Positions 8,084 through 16,274 of a stretch of 32,811 nt of DNA are shown piece by piece. Source of the stretch: Lentisphaeria bacterium (GTDB lineage Bacteria; Verrucomicrobiota; Lentisphaeria; Victivallales; UBA1829); contig JAFXYP010000052.1 in the NCBI GenBank assembly GCA_017541665.1, positions 1 to 32,811 on the forward strand, given 5' to 3'. The stretch's first letter is position 1. Every line of letters starts with the position of its first letter. A program made the translations under genes and the position numbers. Below the pieces are notes generated by a model that was given only the letters and a program-made list of their open reading frames with translations, ran no database searches and was not told the DNA's origin.

Positions 8084-8755
8084 ATGCTGAACGCGGCTTT
8101 GGATTTTTCAAGCAGTGAACTTTCGTTTGCCGCCGTGCAGCCGGATGGCCGGACGCTCGCATCGTTCCAGGTCGACCTCCCGGGGCGCGATTCCTCTTCG
8201 CTCCCCGTCCTCGTCGGCGACGCGATGGCGAAGGCCGGATTCACGTACGACGACATCGGCACGTGGACGGTCGGCACGGGGCCCGGCTCCTTCACGGCCC
8301 TGCGCGTGGCGGCGGCGTTCGTGCTCGGCGCGGCGCAGGGGAAAGACCAGACGGTGCGCGGCATCCCGTCCGCGTGCGGATTCGAGGGCGAACCGCCGTT
8401 CGGCGAACGCGTCCTGGTGCTGTACGACGGACGCAAGCACGAGCTGCTCGGCTTCGGACTGAAGCACAGCGGCGGCTTCTGGATCCCGGATGGCTGGCAG
8501 GGCGTCCTGGAGACCCCGGACAAGCTCGCCGCATTGCGCGGGTCCTACGACACGTTTGCCGCCGGGCCGCACGACCTGGAGGCCGTGCGCCTCTTCGAAC
8601 CGTCGCTGCCCGTCGTGCTCTCCCCGCATGTGAACGCCTCCGTTCTGGCGTCCATTCCGCCCGGCATCTGCGACATGCCCCCCACGGACCTCATTTACCT
8701 GCGTCCCGCGGTCTTCGTCGATCCGAAGCCCATCCGCACCTTTCCCGGAGTGTGA
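8084..8755 (+). CDS. tsaB: tRNA threonylcarbamoyladenosine biosynthesis protein TsaB
   Basis: TsaB is the inactive ASKHA-fold partner that scaffolds TsaD and TsaE to make the t6A37 modification of ANN-decoding tRNAs. The 223-aa product has the hallmark G-T-G-P-G-S-F-T-A-L-R-V-A (about 66-78), an ASKHA-type start (A-L-D-F-S-S), and the C-terminal Y-L-R-P-A seen in TsaB proteins. The L-R-V-A form replaces the usual L-R-I-G. The middle region is divergent. It is 3 bp from the genes on both sides, clearly in the same transcript. Confidence 0.88.
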   Translation: MLNAALDFSSSELSFAAVQPDGRTLASFQVDLPGRDSSSLPVLVGDAMAKAGFTYDDIGTWTVGTGPGSFTALRVAAAFVLGAAQGKDQTVRGIPSACGFEGEPPFGERVLVLYDGRKHELLGFGLKHSGGFWIPDGWQGVLETPDKLAALRGSYDTFAAGPHDLEAVRLFEPSLPVVLSPHVNASVLASIPPGICDMPPTDLIYLRPAVFVDPKPIRTFPGV

Positions 8756-8758
8756 CGC

Positions 8759-10408
8759 ATGAGGACCCGCGCCGGCAGAAACCCGTTTTGCTCCCGGATT
8801 CCCCGTGGAGTCCGGGCGTTCTTCCTGCCGGTGCTGTGCCTCGTTTCGATTCTCTTCGCGTGCCTTTCCGGGTGGGCGGCCGAACTGCCGCTCCCCCATC
8901 CGATCCCGCCGCCCGCCGAGGACCCGCCGCCCGCCACGCAGAAGCCCGCGGTGCAGAAACCCGTGGTGCAGAAAAACGCGACGACTGCGACGACGAAACC
9001 GTCTGCATCGACGGCTTCATCCTCCGCCGCGTCCGAACCGTCCGCATCGACCTCCACGCCGACCACTTCCCCTGCATTTTCTTCCCCGGCTGCGACAAAG
9101 CCTGCCCCAGCGGGCACGCAGTCCGCGCCGATCCTCGTGAATCCGCAGTCGCTGCGGGACGCCTCCGGCAACATCGTCCCGATGAACGGCAATTACGGCG
9201 GCGGCTCCATCCTGCTTCCCGCGGCGTACACGGCCAAACCGAATGAATTCCGCGGCGTCTGGGTCGCGACGGCGTACAATCTGGATTTCGCGAAACAGGC
9301 CACGGCGGCGGAGTTCCAGGCGTCCTTCCGTTCGCTTGCCGCCAGGATCGCCGACATGGGGTTCAACACCATCATGTTCCAGGTGCGCCCGAGCTGCGAC
9401 GCCATCTACAGGTCCTCGATCAATCCGTGGTCGCGCTGGCTGACCGGGGAGGAGGGCAGGGCGCTCGACGGCGGCTTCGATCCGATGCAGTTCATGATCG
9501 CCGAAGCGCACCGGCGCGGCCTGAAGTTCTACGCGTGGATGAATCCGTACCGCGTCGGCCAGACCGACGTTTCCGCAGCTTCCACATACCTCAAAACGCT
9601 TTCGGGCGGCAGTTTCGCCCGGCGTAATCCCGGCATGGTGGTGCGCTGGGACAACAAAAAGACGAACATTTCGTTCTTCTTCCTGGACCCCGGCCGCGCC
9701 GAGGTTGTGGCGCACATCGTCAACAGCGTCCGCGAGGTACTGGAACGCTACCGGCCGGACGGGATCGTGTTCGACGATTATTTCTATCCGATCGGCGTGG
9801 ATGACGCCTGCGACGCCGCCACGTTCCGCAAATTCGGACGGAAGGGGCAGACGCAGGCCGACTGGCGGCGCGCAAACACCGAACTCCTGGTGCGGAGCGT
9901 GGCCGGCACGGTGCGTGCGTTCAACAAACTGAACGGCACCTCCATCCCGTTCGGGATCAGCCCGGTCGGGATCTGGGCGAACAGATCGGAGGCGTTCCCG
10001 GACGGTTCCCCGTCCAAGGGCGTCGAGGCGTATTCCCAGTCGTTCGCCGATGTCCGCAAATGGGTGAAAAACTCCTGGATCGACTTCGTGATCCCGCAGA
10101 TCAACTGGGGGTTCTCGAACCGCATCGCGCCGTTCGCCGGGATCGTGAACTGGTGGGCCGATCTGGTGCGCGGGACGAACGTGAAGCTGTACGCCGGGAT
10201 CGGCGTGTACAACGCCGGCGTGACGGCGGGCATGGAATCCCCGTCCGAGATCTCCAACCAGGTGCTCTACCTCATCTTGAGGAAGGAGGTTTCCGGGTTG
10301 GCGATCTTCGCGATGCGGCACTGCCTCAAGCCGGAGAACAACGCCCAGCGGACTTCCCTGCGGACCATCTTCAACAGCTACTGGCGGCCCGCGCAGCCGT
10401 CCCGGTAA
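8759..10408 (+). CDS. GHL10 (DUF187/DigH-type) glycoside hydrolase, exported
   Basis: A 549-aa exported protein. After a basic N-terminus comes a hydrophobic core (about 21-38) and an A-A-type cleavage region, then about 85 residues rich in Pro, Thr, Ser and Ala, a flexible linker. From about residue 160, N-E-F-R-G-V-W-V-A-T starts the GHL10 barrel, with M-G-F-N-T-I-M-F-Q-V-R-P-S-C-D-A, G-L-K-F-Y-A-W-M-N-P-Y-R-V, P-D-G-I-V-F-D-D-Y-F-Y-P and W-I-D-F-V-I-P-Q-I-N-W-G. E. coli DigH (YddW) of this family cleaves denuded peptidoglycan glycan strands at the division site, so a cell-wall role is likely by homology. It ends in TAA and closes the four-gene run. Confidence 0.9.
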   Translation: MRTRAGRNPFCSRIPRGVRAFFLPVLCLVSILFACLSGWAAELPLPHPIPPPAEDPPPATQKPAVQKPVVQKNATTATTKPSASTASSSAASEPSASTSTPTTSPAFSSPAATKPAPAGTQSAPILVNPQSLRDASGNIVPMNGNYGGGSILLPAAYTAKPNEFRGVWVATAYNLDFAKQATAAEFQASFRSLAARIADMGFNTIMFQVRPSCDAIYRSSINPWSRWLTGEEGRALDGGFDPMQFMIAEAHRRGLKFYAWMNPYRVGQTDVSAASTYLKTLSGGSFARRNPGMVVRWDNKKTNISFFFLDPGRAEVVAHIVNSVREVLERYRPDGIVFDDYFYPIGVDDACDAATFRKFGRKGQTQADWRRANTELLVRSVAGTVRAFNKLNGTSIPFGISPVGIWANRSEAFPDGSPSKGVEAYSQSFADVRKWVKNSWIDFVIPQINWGFSNRIAPFAGIVNWWADLVRGTNVKLYAGIGVYNAGVTAGMESPSEISNQVLYLILRKEVSGLAIFAMRHCLKPENNAQRTSLRTIFNSYWRPAQPSR

Positions 10409-10492
10409 GGCTGGGGCAAGGTTCCGATAAGGTCCGGGTACGGCAGGACCGGCGTCCGCCGCATTCTTTTCCGCGCTCCGGGGCTTTTCCGC

Positions 10493-10520
10493 TTGAAAAA
10501 TCCGTCTTTTGTGATACATT
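10493..10520 (+). promoter_or_regulatory. Promoter of the MORN lipoprotein-M42 peptidase-holA genes
   Basis: TTGAAA (10493-10498) and TACATT (10515-10520) are 16 bp apart in the 153-bp gap after the glycosidase gene, with GTGA directly before the -10. Confidence 0.55.
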
Positions 10521-10561
10521 ACTCTAATCCCGAAAAACACCCGAAGCCCGGAGTCTTCATC

Positions 10562-11233
10562 ATGTTTCAACGCCTGTCCCTGACCGCCCTGATCGCACTT
10601 GCCGTGCTCGTTTCCGCATGCTCCTCCGTGACGCCCGCCCGGTTCCAGCGCGGATATACCGTGGGCGGCGTCGTCCACGAGACTGTCGTAGATGAAAATG
10701 GCGAAACCTCGCATTTCATGGTGACCGGCACGCCGATGGAACGGCTGTTTGATAAATACACGGTTCCGAATCCTTCTTCCGTGCTTTTCGTAGCCTTTTT
10801 CTTCCACCAGGACGAGAACGGCGCGGGGAGCGGGACCGGGACCGCCGACGTCGTGAACCGTGCGGCGTTCCTGGCGCTGGATCTCCCTCCCGCGCAGGCC
10901 GCGCCGATTGCCGAGGACCTTCGCAACTGCCTGCTGAAAAATGATTTCGAGAAGGCTACGGAGATTTTCAAGAAGCTTGCAAAGGACTTCGACGTCGAGA
11001 CGATGACCGAGCGCTTCTCCGTAAGCGGCGCTCCGAAACACTATCACGAATTCAAGTACAACGACCGGGGCGAAAAAGTCCTGCACGGCCTGACCCGCAA
11101 CTTCTACGAGAACGGCATGATCGCCGAAGACTGTTTCTTCCGGAACGGCAGGCCGGAAGGCGTGTTGCGGCAGTATACCGAGCTCGGCGTCCCGCTGTCC
11201 GCGGCGAAGAAGGAGTCCGCGGAAGAGAAATGA
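10562..11233 (+). CDS. Lipoprotein with C-terminal MORN-type repeats
   Basis: A 223-aa predicted lipoprotein: hydrophobic leader L-T-A-L-I-A-L-A-V-L then lipobox V-S-A-C, Cys about residue 20. The C-terminal part (about 160-215) reads H-E-F-K-Y-N-D-R-G-E-K-V-L-H-G-L then Y-E-N-G-M-I-A-E-D-C-F-F-R-N-G-R-P-E-G-V. This is the YwqK-like MORN_2 pattern of short beta-hairpins. The middle is not recognised. ATG 10562 follows GGAG at 8 nt; the upstream in-frame TTG at 10493 is the -35 box itself. The function is unknown; the lipobox and repeats suggest an envelope scaffold. Confidence 0.78.
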   Translation: MFQRLSLTALIALAVLVSACSSVTPARFQRGYTVGGVVHETVVDENGETSHFMVTGTPMERLFDKYTVPNPSSVLFVAFFFHQDENGAGSGTGTADVVNRAAFLALDLPPAQAAPIAEDLRNCLLKNDFEKATEIFKKLAKDFDVETMTERFSVSGAPKHYHEFKYNDRGEKVLHGLTRNFYENGMIAEDCFFRNGRPEGVLRQYTELGVPLSAAKKESAEEK

Positions 11234-11286
11234 CCGCCCCCCTCGGATTTGACACATCAACCCCACTTTTTTTGGAGATATCAACC

Positions 11287-12363
11287 ATGATCGACGCAAA
11301 AGCGAAAAAATTCCTCGAAGAACTCCTGATGACCTGCGGCCCCTCCGGGTTCGAATTCGAACAGGCCAAAGTCTACCGCGACTACCTCAAGCCGTTTGCC
11401 CACGACATCCGCACGGACGTCCTCGGCAACACCATCGCGCGCCTCAATCCCGACGCGGAATTCCAGTTCATGCTGTCCGGCCACTACGACGAGATCGGAT
11501 TCCAGGTCGTCAACATCATGCCGAACGGCCTGCTTTCATTCCGTCCCGTCGGCGGCATCGACCCGCTCACGCTCCCAGGTTCGAGCGTGGAGATCCTCAC
11601 GGACGAGGGACACGTTCCCGGCGTGATCGGGCGCAAGCCGATCCACCTGCAGACCCCGGAGGAACGCAAGGCCATCCCGAAGATCGAAGACCTCTGGATC
11701 GACATCGGAGCGGGAAGCAAGGCCCACGCCACTGTAATGGACGTGCAGGTCGGCGATCCGGTCGTGTTCGCGCGTAATTTCGAGATGCTCAGCGACACCG
11801 TCATCCACTCGAAGAGCCTGGACGACAAGATCGGCGCATTCGTCATCGCCGAGGCCTTCCGCCGGCTCTCCAAACGCAAGATCAAAGTCGGCGTCGCATG
11901 CGTCGGTACCGTGCAGGAGGAACTCGGTCTCCGCGGAGCCATCACCGGCGCGTTCGGTGTGAACCCGAACGCCGCCATCGCGGTCGACGTCGGATTTGCC
12001 TCGGACGTCCCCGGCATCAAGCCCGAACTCCTCGGCGAAATCAATCTCGGCGGCGGCGCGGAACTCCAGCGCAACGCCGACAACAATCCGGCGCTGCTCA
12101 GCCGCATCCTCAATATCGCCCAGAAGAAGAAGATCCCGTACCAGATGACCACCGGCCACCGCGCCACCGGCGGCACCGACACCGCCGCCATCCAGATGAC
12201 GCGCGGCGGCGTGGCCACGGCGCTGATCAGCATCCCGAACCGCTACATGCACACGCCGGCCGAGATCTGCGACCTGGACGACGTGGAATCCGCCATCAGG
12301 CTGATCGTGGAGACCATTGCCTCCCTCACCGGTGAAGAGACCTTCATCCCCGGGATCGACTGA
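11287..12363 (+). CDS. M42-family metallo-aminopeptidase (glutamyl aminopeptidase/endoglucanase M type)
   Basis: A 358-aa cytoplasmic dinuclear-metal peptidase that trims N-terminal residues from peptides and normally forms a dodecameric tetrahedral shell. Metal and catalytic residues are seen in order: S-G-H-Y-D-E-I-G-F (His66, Asp68), K-S-L-D-D-K-I-G, V-Q-E-E-L-G-L-R-G with the catalytic Glu pair, V-D-V-G-F-A-S-D, and Y-M-H-T-P-A-E. The N-terminal L-M-T-C-G-P-S-G-F-E is typical. ATG 11287 follows GGAG; an ATG at 11230 that overlaps the previous stop would add 19 non-conserved residues. It is followed 5 bp later by holA. Confidence 0.9.
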   Translation: MIDAKAKKFLEELLMTCGPSGFEFEQAKVYRDYLKPFAHDIRTDVLGNTIARLNPDAEFQFMLSGHYDEIGFQVVNIMPNGLLSFRPVGGIDPLTLPGSSVEILTDEGHVPGVIGRKPIHLQTPEERKAIPKIEDLWIDIGAGSKAHATVMDVQVGDPVVFARNFEMLSDTVIHSKSLDDKIGAFVIAEAFRRLSKRKIKVGVACVGTVQEELGLRGAITGAFGVNPNAAIAVDVGFASDVPGIKPELLGEINLGGGAELQRNADNNPALLSRILNIAQKKKIPYQMTTGHRATGGTDTAAIQMTRGGVATALISIPNRYMHTPAEICDLDDVESAIRLIVETIASLTGEETFIPGID

Positions 12364-12368
12364 CCGTC

Positions 12369-13505
12369 ATGGGCGCTTTCTATCTCATTTCCGGCAACGA
12401 GGACTACGCGGTCAAGGAGCGCGCCAACGAGATGATGCGCGCGCTCTGCGGCGATCCGCCGGACGACAATCCGTCGCTGGAGATCATCCGGGGCGACTCG
12501 GACAACGAGAAAGCGCCTCAGGTGCTGGACAAGCTCCTGCTTTCGCTGGATTCCCCGGCGTTCTTCTCCAGCGAGAAGATCGTCTGGCTCAAGCATTTCC
12601 TGAAGTTTGACGAGGCATTTTCCGAACCGTCGACCAAGAAGAAGCCGTCGCGCATCGACCGTCTGGCGGCGTTCCTGCAGGACGGCGTCCCGCCCGACAT
12701 CACGCTCGTCATCGACGGCCCCGGCCTCGACCGCCGCAAGGCGTTTTACAAGGTCGCGTCCGCCGTGTGCGAGTCCTCCGGCGGCAAGCTCGAATGGTTC
12801 GAGAAGGCCGACCCGAAGACGAAGGGGTTCGCCCGCATGCTCATCCGCCGCATCCAGTCCATCGTGATGGACCGCGGGAAGCGCATCGAGGACGCCGCCG
12901 CATCGTTCCTGGCCGAGACCATCGGCGCCGACGAGGCGCGTCTGGGGACCGAGATCGAAAAGCTTCTGACCTACGCCGGGGACAAGCCCGTCGTCACGCT
13001 CGCCGACTGCCGCGAGGTGTGCAGCCGCGCTACGGAGACGCTCGCGTGGGAATTCTCGTCCGCGCTCGTGGAACGCAACCCCCGCAAGGCGCTGGAGCTG
13101 ATCCCGAGCATCATGGAGCATCTGGAGCAGGACCGTGGCGCTTCCAAACCGGAAATCGTGCTGATCTACTCCGTCATGAGCGAGTTCCGAAACATCGCCA
13201 CGGTCAAGTGCGAGGGCGTCAAGCTCGGGATCCCTGAGGACGCCTCCTCCGATTATTTCTACCGCATGAACGAACGCTACAAGCAGTCCCCGCCGCCCGT
13301 CAAGTCCCCGCTTTTCTCCATGCACCCCTTCCGGGCGTACAAGGCGTGGGAGAACGCCCGGCGGTTCACCGACCGCGAACTCGTCCTGGCATTCCGCGAG
13401 CTCGTCGAGGCCAACCGCGCCATCGTGTCCTCCGCCGGAAGCGCCCGCATCGCGCTGGAGCTCCTGACCATCCGGATCGCGGAAGGGGAAAAGACTGCGT
13501 CATGA
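12369..13505 (+). CDS. holA: DNA polymerase III delta subunit
   Basis: HolA opens the beta sliding clamp within the clamp-loader complex. The 378-aa length is in the usual 330-380 range. Family pattern: start F-Y-L-I-S-G-N-E-D-Y, a beta strand D-I-T-L-V-I-D-G-P after the variable region, F-E-K-A-D-P-K-T-K-G-F, then a helical lid (L-G-T-E-I-E-K-L-L-T-Y-A) and a C-terminal collar. As usual for delta, no Walker A is present. The stop overlaps the next start (ATGA at 13502). Confidence 0.88.
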   Translation: MGAFYLISGNEDYAVKERANEMMRALCGDPPDDNPSLEIIRGDSDNEKAPQVLDKLLLSLDSPAFFSSEKIVWLKHFLKFDEAFSEPSTKKKPSRIDRLAAFLQDGVPPDITLVIDGPGLDRRKAFYKVASAVCESSGGKLEWFEKADPKTKGFARMLIRRIQSIVMDRGKRIEDAAASFLAETIGADEARLGTEIEKLLTYAGDKPVVTLADCREVCSRATETLAWEFSSALVERNPRKALELIPSIMEHLEQDRGASKPEIVLIYSVMSEFRNIATVKCEGVKLGIPEDASSDYFYRMNERYKQSPPPVKSPLFSMHPFRAYKAWENARRFTDRELVLAFRELVEANRAIVSSAGSARIALELLTIRIAEGEKTAS

Positions 13506-14113
13506 ATTCGGTTCCTGCCTCGGAGATCCGCGGGCCCGTCGTCGCGCTCGATATCGGGAACGTCAGCATGAGGCTGACGTTCGACGAGATGTACCGCCGT
13601 TTTGATGTCGACCCCGGCGACTCCGCTGCGGTCGGGCGACTGTGGGAACACGGCGCCGCGATCGAGACCGGACGCTGCACGGTCCCGGAGTTTCTCGACC
13701 GGCTCGACGATTTCACCGGACATCGTCATACGAGGCAGTATCTGCTCGACGCCTGGCGGTGCGGCGTCCGGGAACCCATGCCGGGGATGCTTGAGACCGT
13801 CCGGGCGCTTGCCTCGCGCGGCGTGCGGTTCTCGTTCATGTCCGACATCTCCCCGATCCACCTGGATCAGGTCTTCAAATACTGCGAGTTCGTGCATCTG
13901 GTCACGGGCGGGATCTACAGCTTCGAGGCGGGCGCGTTCAAACTCCAGGGCAGCGCCATGTTCGACGCGTTCGAACGCCGCTACGGACGCCCGCTCGTCT
14001 TCTTCGACGACCGCATCGAGATCATCGAGCACGCCCGCGAACTCGGCTGGAACGCGATCCGGTTCGAGTCGCCGGAACGGGCGCTGCAGGACGCCACGGC
14101 GCTGCTCGATTGA
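13502..14113 (+). CDS. HAD-superfamily phosphatase-like protein
   Basis: A 203-aa HAD-like protein resembling YihX-type small-molecule phosphatases. Motif I is A-L-D-I-G-N-V (nucleophile Asp near residue 17; Gly in the second catalytic slot, as in the D-x-G-N-V subgroup). Motif II is F-S-F-M-S-D-I-S, motif III is the Lys in F-K-L-Q-G-S (about residue 151), and motif IV is V-F-F-D-D-R-I-E. S-D replaces the usual S-N after motif II. ATG 13502 lies inside the holA stop. The substrate is unknown. The gene runs into the repeat cluster at the convergent junction with lnt. Confidence 0.82.
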   Translation: MNSVPASEIRGPVVALDIGNVSMRLTFDEMYRRFDVDPGDSAAVGRLWEHGAAIETGRCTVPEFLDRLDDFTGHRHTRQYLLDAWRCGVREPMPGMLETVRALASRGVRFSFMSDISPIHLDQVFKYCEFVHLVTGGIYSFEAGAFKLQGSAMFDAFERRYGRPLVFFDDRIEIIEHARELGWNAIRFESPERALQDATALLD

Positions 14114-14129
14114 GATTGGAATACACCCC

Positions 14130-14152
14130 GTGCCCGAGCATTAGCCGCGCAC
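14130..14152 (-). repeat. REP-like hairpin element, copy A
   Basis: A 23-bp copy of the hairpin element in minus orientation, identical over all 23 bp to copy C (14196-14218), 66 bp away. The outer stem is GTGC/GCAC with one mismatch further in. Directly downstream is a separate perfect palindrome, CACCGC-AA-GCGGTG (14152-14165). Confidence 0.8.
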
Positions 14153-14170
14153 ACCGCAAGCGGTGATGTC

Positions 14171-14195
14171 ATAGTGCTCTGCTACGCGAGAGCAC
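14171..14195 (+). repeat. REP-like hairpin element, copy B (plus orientation)
   Basis: ATAG foot (14171-14174), then a perfect 7-bp stem GTGCTCT (14174-14180) / AGAGCAC (14189-14195) around an 8-nt loop GCTACGCG. It is oriented as the possible 3' structure of the HAD gene, whose TGA lies 57 bp upstream. Its stem differs from the other copies but pairs fully. Confidence 0.8.
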
Positions 14196-14233
14196 GTGCC
14201 CGAGCATTAGCCGCGCACTACTTCAGTGGAGGC
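14196..14233 (-). repeat. REP-like element, copy C, supplying the lnt stop codon
   Basis: On the minus strand GCCTCCACTG (14224-14233) leads through the GTAG foot into the GTGC...GCAC hairpin. The TAG of the foot (14218-14220) is the stop codon of lnt, and the preceding bases encode its last residues P-P-L-K. The same GCCTCCACTG-N2-GTAGTG string ends the metallophosphoesterase gene at 21230-21247. Confidence 0.82.
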
Positions 14234-16164
14234 TTCGCTTCCTCAGGCTTATTTGCGTTCTTGCGGAAGATCCAGTCGTTCCGCAGCGCCATCGCCATGC
14301 CTCCGGCGAAGATCACCCACAATACCAGCACGAACACGTTCCCGTACTTCACATAGAACGTCGGCGTGTAGTGTTTCGGCACCTTCACCGTCAGGACCCC
14401 CGAGGCCGCCTTCTGTTCCCACGGCGTGAGCTCGAACATCCCGGTCTCCGGGTCGATCCTCTTCGTCACGCTGTCCACGGTGCGCCCGAACTGGTCGATC
14501 AGCACGCTGTAGTTCGAGTTGCCGCAGCGGAGCATGGGCAGGCGCGTTTCGACCGTGCGCAGGACGGAATTCGCGTAATGCTGCTCCGGCTCCGTGCTCG
14601 TCGGGTACCAGGCGTCGTTCGTGATGACCAGCAGGAAGTTCGCGCCGTTGCGCACCAGTTCGCGCGCGGCGTAGGCGAACACGTCCTCGTAGCAGATCAT
14701 GACGCCGGCCCGCACGTCCTTCGCGAGGTCGAGCGGACGGAACGCTTTCCCCGGCGTGAGGTTCCGCCCCATGCCGACCAGTCTGCCGATGGCAGGGAAC
14801 TTGTCATTCAGGGGGATGAATTCTCCGAAGGGCACGATGTGGACCTTGTCGTAGCGGCCCGCGGCATCCGCGTTGTAACGGACGTTTCCGCCGTTCAGGG
14901 GGAATTCCTTCAGCAGGAGCGCCGAGTTGTACATGTCGAACTCGGTGCCGGAACGGATGTTGTCGTAGGTGATCGTGCCGATCAGGAACGGCGTGCCGCT
15001 TTCGCGGATCATGCGGCGCACGCGTTTTCTGTATTCCTCGCCGATGACGTCGCGGCTGGCGACCGGCCGGAGCTGTTTTCCCGTCCTTTGCGACTCTTCG
15101 TCCGCCCAGACCATGTCGGGGCTGTAGTAAGCGGTCGGGACGGCGGTCTCCGGCCAGACGATCAGCCGGAGTGTCGGCGGCAGATTGACGGGGATGCTGT
15201 CAAAATCCGCGGGAAGGCCCTCCGCGGCCTTTTTGTCGGCGATCAGGTCCTCGGACAGGCGCGAACACGCGTCCAGCGCTTCCCGCGTGCTGGCCTCCCC
15301 TCCGGCGCGCCGTTGTGACAGGTCCGGCTGCACCACGCCTACAGGGTACTCCGTCACGTTCTCCGGCGCGTACAGCCGGTTGTATTTCTTCCACACGCCC
15401 ATGCCGGAGAATGCGGCCGCCGCGACGAGGAAGAGCGCGGCGTAGAGCGTCAGCGGACGGCGGTATTTCGCCCCGCGGAAGACCGCCAGCAGGTCCTTCG
15501 CCGTGAAGAAAAGCGCGATGTTGACGAGGATGACCAGGAAGCTCAGGCCGTAGATGCCCGTGTATTCGCAGATCTGGATCAGGTTCAGGTTCTGCCACTG
15601 CGTCGCCGCCAGCAGGTTCCACGGGAATCCCGTGAAGATCCACGACCGGATCCACTCCAGGATCACCCACCACGCCGCCAGCGTGAACATCGCCAGGATC
15701 TCGTCGCGCGTCTGGAACCGCGGATAGGCCGCGACGGCTTCCGCGCCTCGCACGCGCACCTCGGGCGGGATCAGCAGATCCCGGCACACGACCGGGATCA
15801 GCATCGCCCAGAATGCGCAGAAGACGCCCAGAACCGCGCCGAAGACGAACGGGATCGCGATATTGATCTCCCGCAGGAAAAACGTGCTCGTCAGGCTCCA
15901 GAAATACCCCCATGTCATGCCGTAGCCGAACGCGCGGCGCTTCGAAACGTCGGAGCAGAGCCACAGCAGCGGGACGATGCACACCCACGCCGCGGGCTGG
16001 AAGTTCACACCGGGAAACGCCAGCGTCAGCGCCGCGCCGGACAGCGCGGCGGCCAGCAGATCGCGCACCGTGCGCTTCCAGGAGACGCGGAACGCCAGTT
16101 CCTCCGGCGTCGCCTTGTCGGCTCGGAAAGGACGGAAAAATATCGAAAAATGGCTTTCTTTCAT
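14218..16164 (-). CDS. lnt: Apolipoprotein N-acyltransferase
   Basis: Transfers the third acyl chain to the N-terminal Cys of lipoproteins in the inner membrane. The N-terminal half has about six membrane segments (around 36-55, 58-70, 84-98, 104-126, 157-175, 203-222, 238-256), then the nitrilase-fold domain. The triad is visible: Glu339 in V-W-P-E-T-A, Lys440 in Y-D-K-V-H-I-V-P-F-G-E, Cys491 in V-M-I-C-Y-E-D. A last membrane helix lies near 610-630. At 648 aa it is longer than E. coli Lnt (512), from inserts around residues 310-390 and a long C-terminus. ATG 16164 is chosen because upstream codons lie in the divergent nadB promoter; its ribosome site is weak. The 3' end is made by a repeat element. 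Confidence 0.93.
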   Translation of the reverse strand: MKESHFSIFFRPFRADKATPEELAFRVSWKRTVRDLLAAALSGAALTLAFPGVNFQPAAWVCIVPLLWLCSDVSKRRAFGYGMTWGYFWSLTSTFFLREINIAIPFVFGAVLGVFCAFWAMLIPVVCRDLLIPPEVRVRGAEAVAAYPRFQTRDEILAMFTLAAWWVILEWIRSWIFTGFPWNLLAATQWQNLNLIQICEYTGIYGLSFLVILVNIALFFTAKDLLAVFRGAKYRRPLTLYAALFLVAAAAFSGMGVWKKYNRLYAPENVTEYPVGVVQPDLSQRRAGGEASTREALDACSRLSEDLIADKKAAEGLPADFDSIPVNLPPTLRLIVWPETAVPTAYYSPDMVWADEESQRTGKQLRPVASRDVIGEEYRKRVRRMIRESGTPFLIGTITYDNIRSGTEFDMYNSALLLKEFPLNGGNVRYNADAAGRYDKVHIVPFGEFIPLNDKFPAIGRLVGMGRNLTPGKAFRPLDLAKDVRAGVMICYEDVFAYAARELVRNGANFLLVITNDAWYPTSTEPEQHYANSVLRTVETRLPMLRCGNSNYSVLIDQFGRTVDSVTKRIDPETGMFELTPWEQKAASGVLTVKVPKHYTPTFYVKYGNVFVLVLWVIFAGGMAMALRNDWIFRKNANKPEEAKPPLK

Positions 16165-16193
16165 AAAAATCGCCTGTTTATTTAGAATTTGTG

Positions 16194-16222
16194 TGGAAAA
16201 AAACGGTTTTACGGTGTAATTT
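16194..16222 (+). promoter_or_regulatory. Candidate promoter of nadB
   Basis: TGGAAA (16194-16199) and TAATTT (16217-16222) are 17 bp apart, with GGTG directly before the -10. It sits in the 110-bp divergent gap shared with lnt; no clear promoter for lnt was found there. Confidence 0.45.
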
Positions 16223-16274
16223 ACATCATGTTTGATGAAATTGAAAATCGCTTTCGTGATTTTGGACGAAAAAA

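Noticed and set aside
9017..11299. Very long minus-strand frame (760 codons)
   Set aside because: Antisense shadow of the GHL10 glycosidase and MORN lipoprotein genes; composition is Arg/Val/Gly-rich with no recognisable domain.
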